A DNA stretch of 64,000 nucleotides from Massilia agri (GCF_024753255.1 NZ_JANUHA010000001.1:372001-436000); one strand, 5' to 3'. Numbered from the stretch's first letter, positions 25,298-34,943 are shown. A program made the numbers and translations. Notes: generated by a model not told the origin, from the sequence alone.

Positions 25298-26178
25298 CGC
25301 CAAGCAATCACGTAGGGTGGACGGGTCTCCCGTCCGCGCGTTCAAACAGCGCGAAGATGGACGATGCGCCAGTTTGCACCGTGTATTTGAACGCGCGGTC
25401 GGCGAAGCGTAATCTGGTCCACCGGACCAGATTACCCCTACGGATTGCGGCGGCGCTTCTGCTGCTGCCTCTGGCGGCGTGCGCCGCGCCGGTGGTTGCC
25501 GATCAAAGCGCTCCGGTTCAGCAACAGGCCACTGCGCAACCGGTGCAGGCCGCACCAGCTCCCGCTCCTGCTGCCACCGCGCCGATCCCCGCGCCCGCTC
25601 CCGCTTCCCAGGAAACCCAGCCGCTCCCGCGCGGCGCCACCACCGCCGGCCGCCCGGCCACCCCGGCGCGCCCTGCCCCGTCCGGCCCGGTCTCGACGCC
25701 GGTCCAGGTGAGCGGCCCGGCCGATCCCGCGAACGTGCCCGCCACCGAAGCGCCGGCCACCGCCCCCGCGCTCGAACCCGCCCCCGTACAGCGTCCGCCC
25801 CAGGTCGTGATGCCGGCGTCCGCCGCGCCGAGCACCGGCGGCCTGCTGCAGACCATCCTCGCCCTGGTGCTGGTGCTCGGCATCCTGCTGGGCCTGGCCT
25901 GGTTCCTGAAGCGCTTCGGTCCGCGCGGCATGATGGGCGGCGCCAACGTCAAGCTCGTTGGCGCGCTCAATATCGGCGGGCGCGAGCGTATCATGGTGGT
26001 GGAGGTCGGCGACCAGTGGATCGTCGTCGGCGCCTCGCCGGGACGGGTCAATGCCCTGGCCACCATGCCGCGCCAGGAAGGCGCGCAGGAGCATGCCCAG
26101 CTGGCCGGACATGCGGCGCCGGCCGCCAGCTTTGGCGACTGGCTCAAGAAAACGATAGACAAACGTAATGCGAACTAA
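25294..26178 (+). CDS. fliO: Flagellar biosynthesis protein FliO with in-frame REP insertion
   Basis: A 294-aa FliO; the family helps assemble the FliP ring of the export gate. The genuine FliO part is a hydrophobic signal-like segment ([16 protein letters not shown]), a long Pro/Ala linker, a transmembrane helix ([20 protein letters not shown]) and the FliO domain ([20 protein letters not shown]). The ATG overlaps the fliN stop. Codons 6-50 are made by a 132-bp REP doublet (25311-25442) that keeps the frame. Removing it gives [19 protein letters not shown], a textbook short signal with a possible lipobox. Translation may use 25294, an in-frame ATG at 25357 or a GTG at 25381 inside the element. 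Without an efficient start, FliO could be reduced or lost. Confidence 0.9.
   Translation: MTPSNHVGWTGLPSARSNSAKMDDAPVCTVYLNARSAKRNLVHRTRLPLRIAAALLLLPLAACAAPVVADQSAPVQQQATAQPVQAAPAPAPAATAPIPAPAPASQETQPLPRGATTAGRPATPARPAPSGPVSTPVQVSGPADPANVPATEAPATAPALEPAPVQRPPQVVMPASAAPSTGGLLQTILALVLVLGILLGLAWFLKRFGPRGMMGGANVKLVGALNIGGRERIMVVEVGDQWIVVGASPGRVNALATMPRQEGAQEHAQLAGHAAPAASFGDWLKKTIDKRNAN
25311..25442. repeat. REP-type palindromic doublet, copy B, inside fliO
   Basis: Left unit 25311-25345 is the compact 35-bp form (CGTAGGGTGG, stem GGACGGG / CCCGTCC, GCGCGTTCAA). Right unit 25387-25442 is the inverted, longer form containing an inner palindrome around TCTGGTCCACCGGACCAGA. The whole element is 132 bp, exactly 44 codons, and lies within the N-terminal codons of fliO. 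Confidence 0.88.
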
Positions 26179-26917
26179 ACGATTCCTGCTGGGCGCGGGA
26201 CTGGCCGCCCTGGGGCTGCTGCCGCTGCTGGCCCTCGCGCAACCCGGCATCCCGGCCTTCACCACCAGCCCGGCCCCGGGCGGCGGCACGGCCTACTCGC
26301 TGCCGGTCCAGACCCTGATCCTGCTGACGGCGCTCACCTTCCTGCCGGCGGCGCTCCTGATGATGACGGCCTTCACCCGCATCATCATCGTGCTCTCCCT
26401 GCTGCGCCAGGCCATCGGCACCCAGACCGCGCCGCCAAACCAGGTGATGGTGGGCCTGGCGCTGTTCCTGACCTTCTTCGTGATGGGGCCGACGTTCGAT
26501 CGCATCTACACCGAGGCTTATTTGCCGCTGCAGGAAAACAAGATGCAGATGGGCCAGGCGCTCGAGCGCGGGGTGGTGCCGCTGAAGGAATTCATGATCA
26601 AGCAGACCCGCCAGTCCGATCTCGCCCTGTTCGTCAAGATTTCGCGCTCGCCGGCCCTGCAGGGCCCCGAGGACATCCCGCTGCGGGTCCTGATCCCGGC
26701 TTTCGTCACGAGCGAACTGAAGACGGCTTTCCAGATCGGCTTCGCGATCTTCATCCCCTTCCTCATCATCGACATGGTGGTGGCGTCCGTGCTGATGGCG
26801 ATGGGTATGATGATGATGTCGCCGGCGGTGATCTCCCTGCCTTTCAAGCTGATGCTGTTCGTGCTGGTCGATGGCTGGCAACTGCTGCTGGGCTCCCTGG
26901 CCCAGAGTTTCTATTAG
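26168..26917 (+). CDS. fliP: Flagellar export gate protein FliP
   Basis: A 249-aa export gate protein with a cleavable N-terminal signal (up to about ALA at residue 25) and hydrophobic segments near 45-70, 90-110, 185-210 and 220-245. Family blocks include [20 protein letters not shown] and [20 protein letters not shown]. Five FliP subunits form the pore core with FliQ and FliR. It overlaps the end of fliO by 11 bases. Confidence 0.98.
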   Translation: MRTKRFLLGAGLAALGLLPLLALAQPGIPAFTTSPAPGGGTAYSLPVQTLILLTALTFLPAALLMMTAFTRIIIVLSLLRQAIGTQTAPPNQVMVGLALFLTFFVMGPTFDRIYTEAYLPLQENKMQMGQALERGVVPLKEFMIKQTRQSDLALFVKISRSPALQGPEDIPLRVLIPAFVTSELKTAFQIGFAIFIPFLIIDMVVASVLMAMGMMMMSPAVISLPFKLMLFVLVDGWQLLLGSLAQSFY

Positions 26918-26927
26918 AGGTGCGCGC

Positions 26928-27197
26928 ATGACTCCCGAAACCGTCATGACGATGGGCCGCACGGCGATGGAGGTGACCCTGATGGTCTCCGCTCCGCTGC
27001 TGCTGGTGGCGCTCATCATCGGCCTGGTCATCAGCATCTTCCAGGCCGCCACCCAGATCAACGAAGCGACCCTGTCCTTCATCCCCAAGCTGGTCGGCAT
27101 CTTCATCGCCCTCGTGGTGGCCGGGCCCTGGATGCTGTCGACCATGCTCGACTACATGCGCCAGGTCTTCACCGGCATTCCCGGCATGATCGGCTGA
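26928..27197 (+). CDS. fliQ: Flagellar export gate protein FliQ
   Basis: An 89-aa protein with two transmembrane helices (about 16-38 and 52-74) and the conserved loop ISIFQAATQINEATLSFIPK. It packs around the FliP-FliR core. The ATG 26928 is preceded by AGAGGTG and starts ten bases after the fliP stop. Confidence 0.97.
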   Translation: MTPETVMTMGRTAMEVTLMVSAPLLLVALIIGLVISIFQAATQINEATLSFIPKLVGIFIALVVAGPWMLSTMLDYMRQVFTGIPGMIG

Positions 27198-27210
27198 AGG
27201 CGCAGCCCGC

Positions 27211-28044
27211 ATGCTGAGCCTGACCACGGGCGAGATGAATGCCTGGATCGCGGGGCTGCTGTGGCCGCTCACGCGCATCCTCGGCCTCGTCGCCTCCGCC
27301 CCGCTGTTCGGCAATGCCGGCGTGCCGATGTCGATCAAGCTGGCGCTGGGCGTGCTGCTCGCCTCCGTCATCGCCCCTACCGTTCCGAGCGTGCCGGCGC
27401 TCGACCCGACCGGCTGGGCGGGCCTCTTGATCCTGGTGAAGGAACTCCTGATCGGCGTGGCAATGGGCTTCGCGATGCGCATCGTGTTCGCCGCCATCGA
27501 GTATGCGGGCGAGGTGGCCAGCATGACCATGGGCCTGGGCTTCGCCGTCTTCTTCGATCCGAGCTCCCGCGGCCGCTCCTCGGCGGTCAGCCAGTTCATG
27601 GCCCTGGTCGCGACCATGGCCTTCCTTGCCGTGAACGCCCACCTGGTGCTGCTGGCGGCGCTGGCGGAAAGTTTTGTCGCCCTGCCGATCTCGGAGACGC
27701 CCTTCTCCGGCAACGCGCCGCTGGAGCTGGCGCGCTGGGGCGCGAAGATCTTCACCAGCGGCCTGCAGCTGTCGCTGCCGATCGTCGCGGCCTTGCTCAT
27801 CACCAACGTGGCGCTGGGCATCCTGACGCGCGCGGCGCCCCAGCTAAACATCTTCGGTATCGGCTTCCCGGTGACGCTGGGCGTGGGCTTCCTGACCCTG
27901 AGCCTGGCCATGCCCTACCTCGGCATGCCGATCGTGAAGCTGTTCAACGAGGGCATCGAGGCCGGACGCGCGGTGCCGCGCGCCGGGGCGGCGCGGCCCG
28001 CCCAGCCGGCGCCCGCCAGGCCGCTGCAGCCGGCGCCGGGTTGA
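27211..28044 (+). CDS. fliR: Flagellar export gate protein FliR
   Basis: A 277-aa membrane protein with about six hydrophobic segments. Conserved features are WPLTRILGLVASAPLFGN at the N terminus, AGEVASMTMGLGFAVFFDP in the middle and QLNIFGIGFPVTLGVGF near the end. It closes the FliPQR pore. The Pro/Ala-rich C-terminal tail is species-specific. It is the last gene of the fliL-R set; a small hairpin (28052-28067) follows. Confidence 0.97.
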   Translation: MLSLTTGEMNAWIAGLLWPLTRILGLVASAPLFGNAGVPMSIKLALGVLLASVIAPTVPSVPALDPTGWAGLLILVKELLIGVAMGFAMRIVFAAIEYAGEVASMTMGLGFAVFFDPSSRGRSSAVSQFMALVATMAFLAVNAHLVLLAALAESFVALPISETPFSGNAPLELARWGAKIFTSGLQLSLPIVAALLITNVALGILTRAAPQLNIFGIGFPVTLGVGFLTLSLAMPYLGMPIVKLFNEGIEAGRAVPRAGAARPAQPAPARPLQPAPG

Positions 28045-28087
28045 AGCCGAGCGCCGGCTGACCGGCGTTTGCGCTAGAGTTGGCGCC

Positions 28088-28468
28088 ATGCCGACCATTT
28101 CACGACTCCTTGCCGCAGGCCTGCTGGCCAGCGCTTCTACCTGCTCCTTCGCCGGCCCCACGCCCGCCCCAGTGCGCGCCGAGATCGACGCCCTGCTGGG
28201 CAGGATTGCGGCCTCGAACTGCCAGTTCGAACGCAACCGCAGCTGGCACAATGCCGCAGACGCGCGCGCCCACCTGCTGCGCAAGCTCACGTACATCGAG
28301 AAGCGCACCGAGACCATCACCCGCACGGAACAGTTCATCGAGCACGCCGCCTCGAAGAGCAGCTTCACGGGCCGCCCGTATCGCGTCAGGTGCGGCAATG
28401 GCGAGCCGGTCGAAAGCCGTGCCTGGCTGATGCGGGAACTGCAGACGCTGCGTTCGGCGAAACCATAA
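28088..28468 (+). CDS. Secreted DUF5329-type protein
   Basis: A 126-aa protein with an N-terminal signal peptide (cleavage near SFA-GP, residue 22) and no other membrane segment. The pattern C-x-FERNRSWHNAADARAHL, ITRTEQFIEHAASKSS and the final WLMRELQTLR matches the DUF5329 family as I recall it. Two cysteines of the mature part (CQFERN and VRCGNG) could pair in the periplasm. Function unknown. It shares a bidirectional terminator with the receptor gene that follows on the opposite strand. Confidence 0.7.
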   Translation: MPTISRLLAAGLLASASTCSFAGPTPAPVRAEIDALLGRIAASNCQFERNRSWHNAADARAHLLRKLTYIEKRTETITRTEQFIEHAASKSSFTGRPYRVRCGNGEPVESRAWLMRELQTLRSAKP

Positions 28469-28500
28469 AAAAAGACCAGGCCGAAGCCTGGTCTTTTGCA
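28468..28500. terminator. Bidirectional terminator between DUF5329 gene and TonB receptor
   Basis: An 11-bp stem AAAGACCAGGC / GCCTGGTCTTT with a CGAA loop at 28471-28496, with A residues before and T residues within the right arm. It serves convergent transcription from both sides. Confidence 0.9.
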
Positions 28501-28521
28501 ATCATCTAGACCTTCAGACGA

Positions 28522-31329
28522 TTAGTAGCTGTAGCTCGCAGCGAAGCCGAAGCGACGGAACTGCGGCGACGTGGTGCTCCAGCCACCGCGCCAGTTGATC
28601 GGACGCTCGCGGGCGAAGACGTTGTCGACATAGCCGCTCAGACGCACGTGCGGGATGCCCGTGTAGGTCAGCGCGTAGTTCCAGGTGGTGTTGCTGCCGA
28701 CACGGCCGCAGGTGTCCATGTACTGGGCTGCAACCTTCTGGGTCACGCAGTAGGTCGGCTGGTCGATGCTGTTGGTGCTGTAGCTGCTCGCGAAGTTGGC
28801 GGTGACGGCGTGGTCGAAGTCACCCTGCTTCAGGTAGGCCTTGGCAACCACGTTCAGGCGCGGACCGTAGTCGTAGGTTCCGGCTTCGTTCTGGGTGTAG
28901 GCGTTGTCGGTCACGCTGAAGGTCTGCAGCTTCCAGACGTAGCTACCCTCGAACTGCAGGCGCACGGTCTGGCCCAGCACGTTGAAGCGGCCCTTGCCGT
29001 CGAAGTCGAAGCCCTGCACGCGGGTGCGGCCGCTGTTGACGTACGGGCTGTAGATCATGCCCAGCTGGCCGACCTTGTAGGCGACCTGCGTGTCAGGAGC
29101 ATACTTCTTCGCCAGTGCGATGAACTGGGCGTCGTAGGCGCTGCTGTCGATACGGATCACCTGGCCAGCCGGCAGGCCGTCTTCGCCACGCAGCATGTCG
29201 GGGACCGAGCGGCTGCCGATTTCATTACGACGCTCGATGAAGTAGTAGTCCAGGCCCACGCTCCAGTTCTTGACCGGCTCGAACACCATGCCGGCGGTCA
29301 GAGAACGCGAGGTTTCCGGCTTCAGGTCCGGGTTCGACTTCACGAAAGCCGGCACGCCGCCCGAGCACTCCGAGTTGCGGAAGCTGTTGGCTTGCTGCTT
29401 GTCCGCGGTGGTGGCGTTCGGTGCATTCTGCACGATGGCGTTCAGCTCGTTGGCGGTCGGGCAGCGCTTCAGGTCGTTGGTGCTGGACGAGAACGAGGAG
29501 CGGCCCAGGCCGTTACCCGATTCGACGATGTTCGGTGCGCGGAAGCCGCCCGATGCCGTCGCGCGCAGCAGCAGGCTGTCGGTTGCGTTGTAGGTCAGGC
29601 CCAGCTTCGGCGACACGTGCGCGTCCTGGTTGTCGGTCTTGTCCAGGCGGGCAGCGGCTTCCAGCTTGAGCTTCTTGGTCAACGGCACCGATGCTTCGGC
29701 GAAGACTGCGTACTGGTTGACGTCGTCGTCAACCTGCAGGCCGGCGATGCCGACCAGCGTGCCGTCCAGGACGTTGTCCGAGCTCTTCATCCAGTAAGCG
29801 TTGTTGCGGATGTCGGTACCGAAGGCAACGCTCAGCGCGCCTGCCGGCAGCTGCATCAGCTCCTTGGTGATGGTGGCGTCGAAGAACTTCACGACCGCTT
29901 CGCCATCAGTGGTACGGACCGGGAACATCGCGTTCAGCAGGGCCGGATCGTTTTGCTGGCCGAACTTGTAGGTGCCGTTGACGATCGCGTTGGTGTAGGC
30001 CTCGCCGGCCAGGGCGCGGGTGGCCTTGGTGGCGGTCGACTTGGCCCAGCCAGCTGCCGATTTCCAGTCCCAGCCGGCATAGGTGCCGTTCAGGGTCAGC
30101 ATCACGCGGGTCTGCTTGCTGTCCGTGTCGTTGAAGTTGAAGCCGTCACCGGTGTCCATCATGCGGGCGCGGTATTCGACCGGATAGTTGTACGGGTTCA
30201 TCGGATGGCCGACCGGCAGCTTCGGATAGTAGAACGGACCGGCCATCTTGCCGCCGTACACGTTGTACCAGGTGCGCGGGGTGGTGGTGGTATAGCCGTC
30301 GCTCACGTTGAACGGCGTGATGATGTAGCCGTTCTCGGCGCCGGAATGCATGACTTCGAAGCTGGCGTCGATGTCCTGGCCGATGCGGAAGCTGGTGATG
30401 CTGGTGATCTGGTGACGCTTGTTATCGGTGGTCTGGCCGCTGTACGGCAGGATGTCCAGCTTGCACAGACCGTCGGACGGATCGATGTTGCCGGTCGGGC
30501 AGCCAGGCGCCGGAACGTAGTTCTTGGCGTCGGTGAAGTAGTTACCGGTCGGCGAGTAGACGCTCTTGGCATCCCAGGTCGAACGGCCCGGGGTCAGGCG
30601 GTGCCACGACGGATAGTGTTCGCGCAGGTCGCCCGCGGTGTAGCCGTCGCGCTTGTAGACTTCGGCGTTGATGTAGGTGTTGAAACCGTTGGTTTCGATG
30701 TCGCCCCAGCCTGCCATGATGGACACGTTGCGGTTGCGGTCATCGTGGAAATGCTGCGATTCCTTGTAGCTGCTGCGGACGCGGAAGCCGGTGAATTCCT
30801 TGCGCAGGACGAAGTTGATGACGCCTGCAATCGCGTCGGAGCCGTAAATTGCCGATGCGCCGTCCTTGAAGATCTCGACGCGTTCGATCGCATCGCTCGG
30901 GATCGCGTCGAGGTTGGTGAAGGCTTCCCGTGCGTTATCCGACAGGCCATACTGCGGCATGCGGCGGCCGTTGACCAGCACCAGGGTTGCAACCTTGGAC
31001 AGGCCGCGGCTGGATGCCGACGACGAGCCGGTGGCGAAGCTGCCGCCGCTGGCGGTTGCCGAGTCGCTGCCGGCATAGACCGAGGCGGTGGAGGTCAGGA
31101 TGCCCAGGGCCGTCGTCTGGCCGGTCTTTTCGATGTCGTCGCGGTTCAGGACCTGGACTGCAGCAGCTGCTTCAATTTCGGTACGCTTGATGCTCGAACC
31201 GGTGACTTCGACGCGCTGCATCTTCAGCGGTTCAGCTGCCGGAACTTCTTGTGCGCCGACGAATGCCGGGAAGGCCATGCTCAGAGCGACTGCAATTGCG
31301 CTCTTGTTAAAAGTACTCTTGTGCTTCAC
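28522..31329 (-). CDS. TonB-dependent outer-membrane receptor
   Basis: A 935-aa receptor. The GTG start at 31329 has CCAGGAG five bases upstream and gives a standard signal peptide (ending near VGAQE). The plug domain follows (VEVTGSSIKRTEIEAAAAV, then DAIERVEIFKDGASAIYGSD and AGVINFVLRKEF), and the 22-strand barrel ends in the aromatic terminus FGFAASYSY. Receptors starting with this VTGSSIKR pattern often import carbohydrates or other large nutrients in Xanthomonadaceae and Massilia, but the ligand cannot be read here. It interrupts the flagellar cluster between fliR and flgL; it has its own terminator and a 385-bp upstream region. Confidence 0.93.
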   Translation of the reverse strand: MKHKSTFNKSAIAVALSMAFPAFVGAQEVPAAEPLKMQRVEVTGSSIKRTEIEAAAAVQVLNRDDIEKTGQTTALGILTSTASVYAGSDSATASGGSFATGSSSASSRGLSKVATLVLVNGRRMPQYGLSDNAREAFTNLDAIPSDAIERVEIFKDGASAIYGSDAIAGVINFVLRKEFTGFRVRSSYKESQHFHDDRNRNVSIMAGWGDIETNGFNTYINAEVYKRDGYTAGDLREHYPSWHRLTPGRSTWDAKSVYSPTGNYFTDAKNYVPAPGCPTGNIDPSDGLCKLDILPYSGQTTDNKRHQITSITSFRIGQDIDASFEVMHSGAENGYIITPFNVSDGYTTTTPRTWYNVYGGKMAGPFYYPKLPVGHPMNPYNYPVEYRARMMDTGDGFNFNDTDSKQTRVMLTLNGTYAGWDWKSAAGWAKSTATKATRALAGEAYTNAIVNGTYKFGQQNDPALLNAMFPVRTTDGEAVVKFFDATITKELMQLPAGALSVAFGTDIRNNAYWMKSSDNVLDGTLVGIAGLQVDDDVNQYAVFAEASVPLTKKLKLEAAARLDKTDNQDAHVSPKLGLTYNATDSLLLRATASGGFRAPNIVESGNGLGRSSFSSSTNDLKRCPTANELNAIVQNAPNATTADKQQANSFRNSECSGGVPAFVKSNPDLKPETSRSLTAGMVFEPVKNWSVGLDYYFIERRNEIGSRSVPDMLRGEDGLPAGQVIRIDSSAYDAQFIALAKKYAPDTQVAYKVGQLGMIYSPYVNSGRTRVQGFDFDGKGRFNVLGQTVRLQFEGSYVWKLQTFSVTDNAYTQNEAGTYDYGPRLNVVAKAYLKQGDFDHAVTANFASSYSTNSIDQPTYCVTQKVAAQYMDTCGRVGSNTTWNYALTYTGIPHVRLSGYVDNVFARERPINWRGGWSTTSPQFRRFGFAASYSY

Positions 31330-31714
31330 AACGACTCCTGGATAGTGAATTTTTTCTAACTTTCTCGCACTGCTACCTGAATATTGTTTGAACTTCATGT
31401 AACTGCACGCAGAAATACTCTTACATAACATTGCTTTTCCGCAAAGCAGCAAAGTGAGTTTTTGTTAGGAAATTTTGATAAACGATACATCCGTCGCGTA
31501 GAAGATACGTTTTGTTACTCACAGACAACATAGTTGTTACACGGACGTCAATACAACCATATGCTTTTGTCATAAAGTTATCCACTTTTGTAGTGAAGTT
31601 TTTCCAAACCGTGCAAATATTATTCGGTGGTTTGCAAAATACATCGAATATTGCGTTTTGCTTTTACGCATAAAAAAAGCCGGCTTGCGCCGGCTTGTTT
31701 TGTTAACGAACAGA
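31330..31714. other. AT-rich intergenic region upstream of the TonB receptor
   Basis: This 385-bp stretch is much richer in A/T than its surroundings and contains no supported gene. Its left part would hold the receptor promoter and leader; I cannot assign a -35/-10 pair with confidence. A short palindrome ACAAC-ATA-GTTGT lies at 31525-31537. The right end holds the flgL terminator. Confidence 0.6.
31671..31696 (-). terminator. Rho-independent terminator of the flg operon after flgL
   Basis: An 8-bp stem AAGCCGGC / GCCGGCTT with a TTGC loop, with the A run 31672-31678 giving the U tract on the minus-strand transcript. It lies 19 bp beyond the flgL stop. Confidence 0.88.
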
Positions 31715-32938
31715 TCACAGGTAGTTGAACAGGGACAATCCTGACATGGTCTTGAACGACATCTGGGCCGCCTGCAGGGTCGTTTGCTGCTGCGAGAATT
31801 CCGAAATGGCCTTAACCGCGTCCAGGTCCTGCAGGTCGCCCAGGGTCGCGGCGTACTGGATGTCGAGGTCGTCCCCCGCACTGTCGAGGTAGTCGAGCTC
31901 TTTCATGTGGGCGCCGACCGAGGCCTGTACGGTCAACACGTTGTCGTGGGCCTGACTGAGGTTGTCAAGCGCCGTGTTTAGCCGGTTCGTCAGCGCCGCC
32001 TTGCCAGCCGTGCCGTCGGCTGGCGCTTTCAGGGCAGCAATGAGGTCGGTGACCGTGGTAAATATCGACTGCTTGGTACTGGGTGCGATCGTGAACTCAT
32101 CGCCGGCAGCGGGTTCGCCCTTGATATCGAAGGTGATGCCGCCAAAGGAAATCGCCTTGCCCGCCTCGTACACCGCGGCATCGTGGCCGGGAACCGGATC
32201 GCCCGCTTCGTCGACCACGGTATAGGTAGTCACGGGGGGGGTGCTGGCATCGGTCGCGAAGGTCAGCGTGTACGACTTCCTCCCCTCGGCCAGGCCGCGG
32301 TTGACCACCGAACCCGGCGAGATGATGGCGCCCCCGGCATTGTCGTCGGCGGCTTGGGTCTGGAAGGTGCCGTTGCCGGTCAGGTTGTTCTCGAATACGG
32401 CGCTGCCCGAGGCCGACAGTGGAATCTTGCGCGATGCGCCGACCTGCAACTGGCGCTGGCCCTGGTCACCGTTGTAACCGGCCCCTTCCGGGGTGCGGGT
32501 GAAAGGCTGGGTCGTGGCCATATAGCCGGAGAACAGGTAGCCGCCTGCGCCATCGGTGCTATTGGCCACGCCCAGCAGGTCTGCGAGACGCCCTTCCAGC
32601 TCAGTCGCAAGGGCCTTCCGGTCGCTCGGCAGCATGCTCCCGTTACCGGCATTCACGGTCAGCCGCTGGATGTCCTGCAGCAGGTCGCCAGCGTTCTGCA
32701 GCGCACCTTCCACTGCGGACAGGGAGGAACGCGCACTGGCGCGGTTGGTGGCGAACTGGCTGTTCATCTCACGCGACTGGCTTACCTCCAGCGCGCGTGC
32801 CGACGCCACCGGGTCGTCCGCCGGGGTCAGGATGCGGCGGTTGGTCGACAGCTGCATCTGGGTTCGCGCCAGCGCGCTCTGCAGCGTGTTCAGCTGGTTG
32901 GTGGCATTGCCGTAGATCGACAGGGTACTGATGCGCAT
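31715..32938 (-). CDS. flgL: Hook-filament junction protein FlgL (HAP3)
   Basis: A 407-aa flagellin-like junction protein. The N terminus (MRISTLSIYGNATNQLNTLQ, then TNRRILTPADDPVASARALE) and the C-terminal helix ending GLSLFNYL are typical. It binds the last hook-associated layer to the first flagellin. It follows flgK by 21 bp, and both should be read from the sigma-28 promoter candidate before flgK. Confidence 0.96.
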   Translation of the reverse strand: MRISTLSIYGNATNQLNTLQSALARTQMQLSTNRRILTPADDPVASARALEVSQSREMNSQFATNRASARSSLSAVEGALQNAGDLLQDIQRLTVNAGNGSMLPSDRKALATELEGRLADLLGVANSTDGAGGYLFSGYMATTQPFTRTPEGAGYNGDQGQRQLQVGASRKIPLSASGSAVFENNLTGNGTFQTQAADDNAGGAIISPGSVVNRGLAEGRKSYTLTFATDASTPPVTTYTVVDEAGDPVPGHDAAVYEAGKAISFGGITFDIKGEPAAGDEFTIAPSTKQSIFTTVTDLIAALKAPADGTAGKAALTNRLNTALDNLSQAHDNVLTVQASVGAHMKELDYLDSAGDDLDIQYAATLGDLQDLDAVKAISEFSQQQTTLQAAQMSFKTMSGLSLFNYL

Positions 32939-32959
32939 GACTGCTCCGTATTACTTGGA

Positions 32960-34918
32960 TTAACGGCCGATCGACAGCAGGGTGTCGAAAATGGTGCCGG
33001 CGATCTGCATGACCTTGCCCGCAGCCTGGTAGGCCTGCTGGTACTTGATCAGGTTAGTCGCTTCCTCGTCCAGGTTCACTCCTGAGACGTCCTGGGCCGC
33101 GGTCCTGGTCTGGGCCAGCAGGGCTTCGGCGGCCTGGCCGTTGACCTGCACTTCGCGGGTCTTGTTGCCCACCGTGCTGACCAGCTGGGCGTAGGAGGAC
33201 TGCAGGGTGGCGGTGCCGCCGTTAAAGATGTTCTTGGTCTGCAGGTCGCCGAGCAGGCCGATGTTGCGGGTGTCGCCCACGCCGCCGCTGTTGTCCTTGA
33301 TGTCGAACTTGTCGCCATCGCCTGGCGTGCCGCTCAGGGTGATGCTGACGCCGCCGAAGGTATAGGTGGCGCCATCCTCGAATGCGACGGGATTGGTGAA
33401 GGGACCGCTCTCCACACCTTTGCTGTCGACGATACGGACCTGCATTCCGGCCGGAAAGCCATCCAGCATTCCGGTATCCTTGTCATAGATCAGCTCGACA
33501 GGCAAACCCGGCGCACCCGTCAGAAAATCCTTGTCCACCGTGCCCGGGCTGATCTTCACATTGCCCGTATTGCCCACCGGGGTTTCGGTGACGATCGGCG
33601 CCGCCGCGGCAATGCCGGCCACATCCTTGACCAGCACATTGAAGTTGGCGGCGCCGGCCACTGTCGGACGCACCAGGAAACTGTCGCCAACGGCGACCGT
33701 GCCGGTCGAGATCATGAAGTCGATCCCGTCGGCCTTGACGGGATTGCCGTCCGGGATATAGTCCTTGATCACACGTTCATTGTCGGACAGGCGGTAGACG
33801 TTGTAGCCGGTGCTGCTGAATTCGACCTTGTAGTCGCTGTCCTTCAGGTCAGCCGGATCGCGCACGATGGCCTCGACCGCAACGTCGCTGGTCGAAGCAT
33901 TCTTCTCGTTCCTGCCAACCACGGCTTTCGCAACCTGGAAGAAGTCCTGACCTGGCTTGCCTCCCTGGTCCAGGCCCAGCTTGTGCTGGGCATTGAACTC
34001 GATCGCCATGCCGATCGCCACCTTGCCCAAGGCGCTCTGGGCCGGATCCAGCGTCTTGCTGCGGAACTCGAGCGCGCCGCCGAGGGTGCCGCCGCTCAGG
34101 GCGCTGTCGGCCAAGGTCGAGACCTTGTTGCCGGTGACGTAGCCCACGTCGATACGGCCCGGGTCCGTCGGCGATTTGACGCCCGCCAGCTGGAAGGCGC
34201 GCTGGCCCACCACCAGGGGCTGGCCGTTGCCGATCGACACCGTCAGGCTGTTGTTATCGCCCGGCATGACATTCGCCTTGACGTGGGTGTTCAGCTCCAT
34301 CACCAGCTGGTCGCGCTTGTCGAGCAGGTCGTTCGGCACGCTCTGGTTGGCCGAGGCGAAGTTGCCGATCTGCTCGTTCAGCTGGGCGATCTGGTTGGCG
34401 TAGGAGTTGATCATCGTGACGCTGGTCTCGATGGTGCTGTTGACGCCCTCGCGGATCTCGCCGAAGCGGGCGTCGAGCGCCTGGAAGCGCGTCGCCAGGG
34501 TGTCGGCGGCGGACAGCATGGCCTGGCGCGAGGGCACCGAGGCGCGGTTGGCGGCCATGTCCTGCACGCCCTTGAAGAAGCCCTGCAGCGAAGGCGACAG
34601 GCCGGCGGTCTGGTCGGCCAGCATATTGTCGATCTGGCTGATCTGGGCATAGTAGGAATCCAGGCCGCTCTTGCTGGCCTGGGCGTTGCGCACCTGGGAG
34701 TTCAGGAATTCGTCGCTGTAGCGCTTGATCTGTGCGATCTGGGTGCCGGTGCCCTGGAAGCCGACGCCGGTGTCGAGCATGGGCGCGGTGGCCTGCACCA
34801 CCACCTGGCGGTTGTAGCCGGCGACGTTGGCGTTGGTGATGTTGTGGCCGGTCGTGGCCAGGCCCGCCTGCGCCGCGAACAGGCCGCTTTTGCCAATGCT
34901 GAGGAGGTTACCGGACAT
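32960..34918 (-). CDS. flgK: Hook-associated protein FlgK (HAP1)
   Basis: A 652-aa junction protein with the rod/hook-type N terminus (LLSIGKSGLFAAQAGLATTG, then HNITNANVAGYNRQ) and the C-terminal block EEATNLIKYQQAYQAAGKVM. The central domain (about 340-570) is variable. It forms the first layer on the hook tip, before FlgL. The ATG is preceded by AAGGAA and by a sigma-28 promoter candidate 26 bp upstream. Confidence 0.97.
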   Translation of the reverse strand: MSGNLLSIGKSGLFAAQAGLATTGHNITNANVAGYNRQVVVQATAPMLDTGVGFQGTGTQIAQIKRYSDEFLNSQVRNAQASKSGLDSYYAQISQIDNMLADQTAGLSPSLQGFFKGVQDMAANRASVPSRQAMLSAADTLATRFQALDARFGEIREGVNSTIETSVTMINSYANQIAQLNEQIGNFASANQSVPNDLLDKRDQLVMELNTHVKANVMPGDNNSLTVSIGNGQPLVVGQRAFQLAGVKSPTDPGRIDVGYVTGNKVSTLADSALSGGTLGGALEFRSKTLDPAQSALGKVAIGMAIEFNAQHKLGLDQGGKPGQDFFQVAKAVVGRNEKNASTSDVAVEAIVRDPADLKDSDYKVEFSSTGYNVYRLSDNERVIKDYIPDGNPVKADGIDFMISTGTVAVGDSFLVRPTVAGAANFNVLVKDVAGIAAAAPIVTETPVGNTGNVKISPGTVDKDFLTGAPGLPVELIYDKDTGMLDGFPAGMQVRIVDSKGVESGPFTNPVAFEDGATYTFGGVSITLSGTPGDGDKFDIKDNSGGVGDTRNIGLLGDLQTKNIFNGGTATLQSSYAQLVSTVGNKTREVQVNGQAAEALLAQTRTAAQDVSGVNLDEEATNLIKYQQAYQAAGKVMQIAGTIFDTLLSIGR

Positions 34919-34943
34919 TTATTTTTCCTTCTTAACGGTTCTA

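Noticed and set aside
28648..31359. Long open frame on the plus strand opposite the TonB receptor
   Set aside because: Antisense to a clear receptor with plug, barrel and signal peptide; its composition (Val/Ala/Gly/Arg/His-rich) is typical of a mirror frame.
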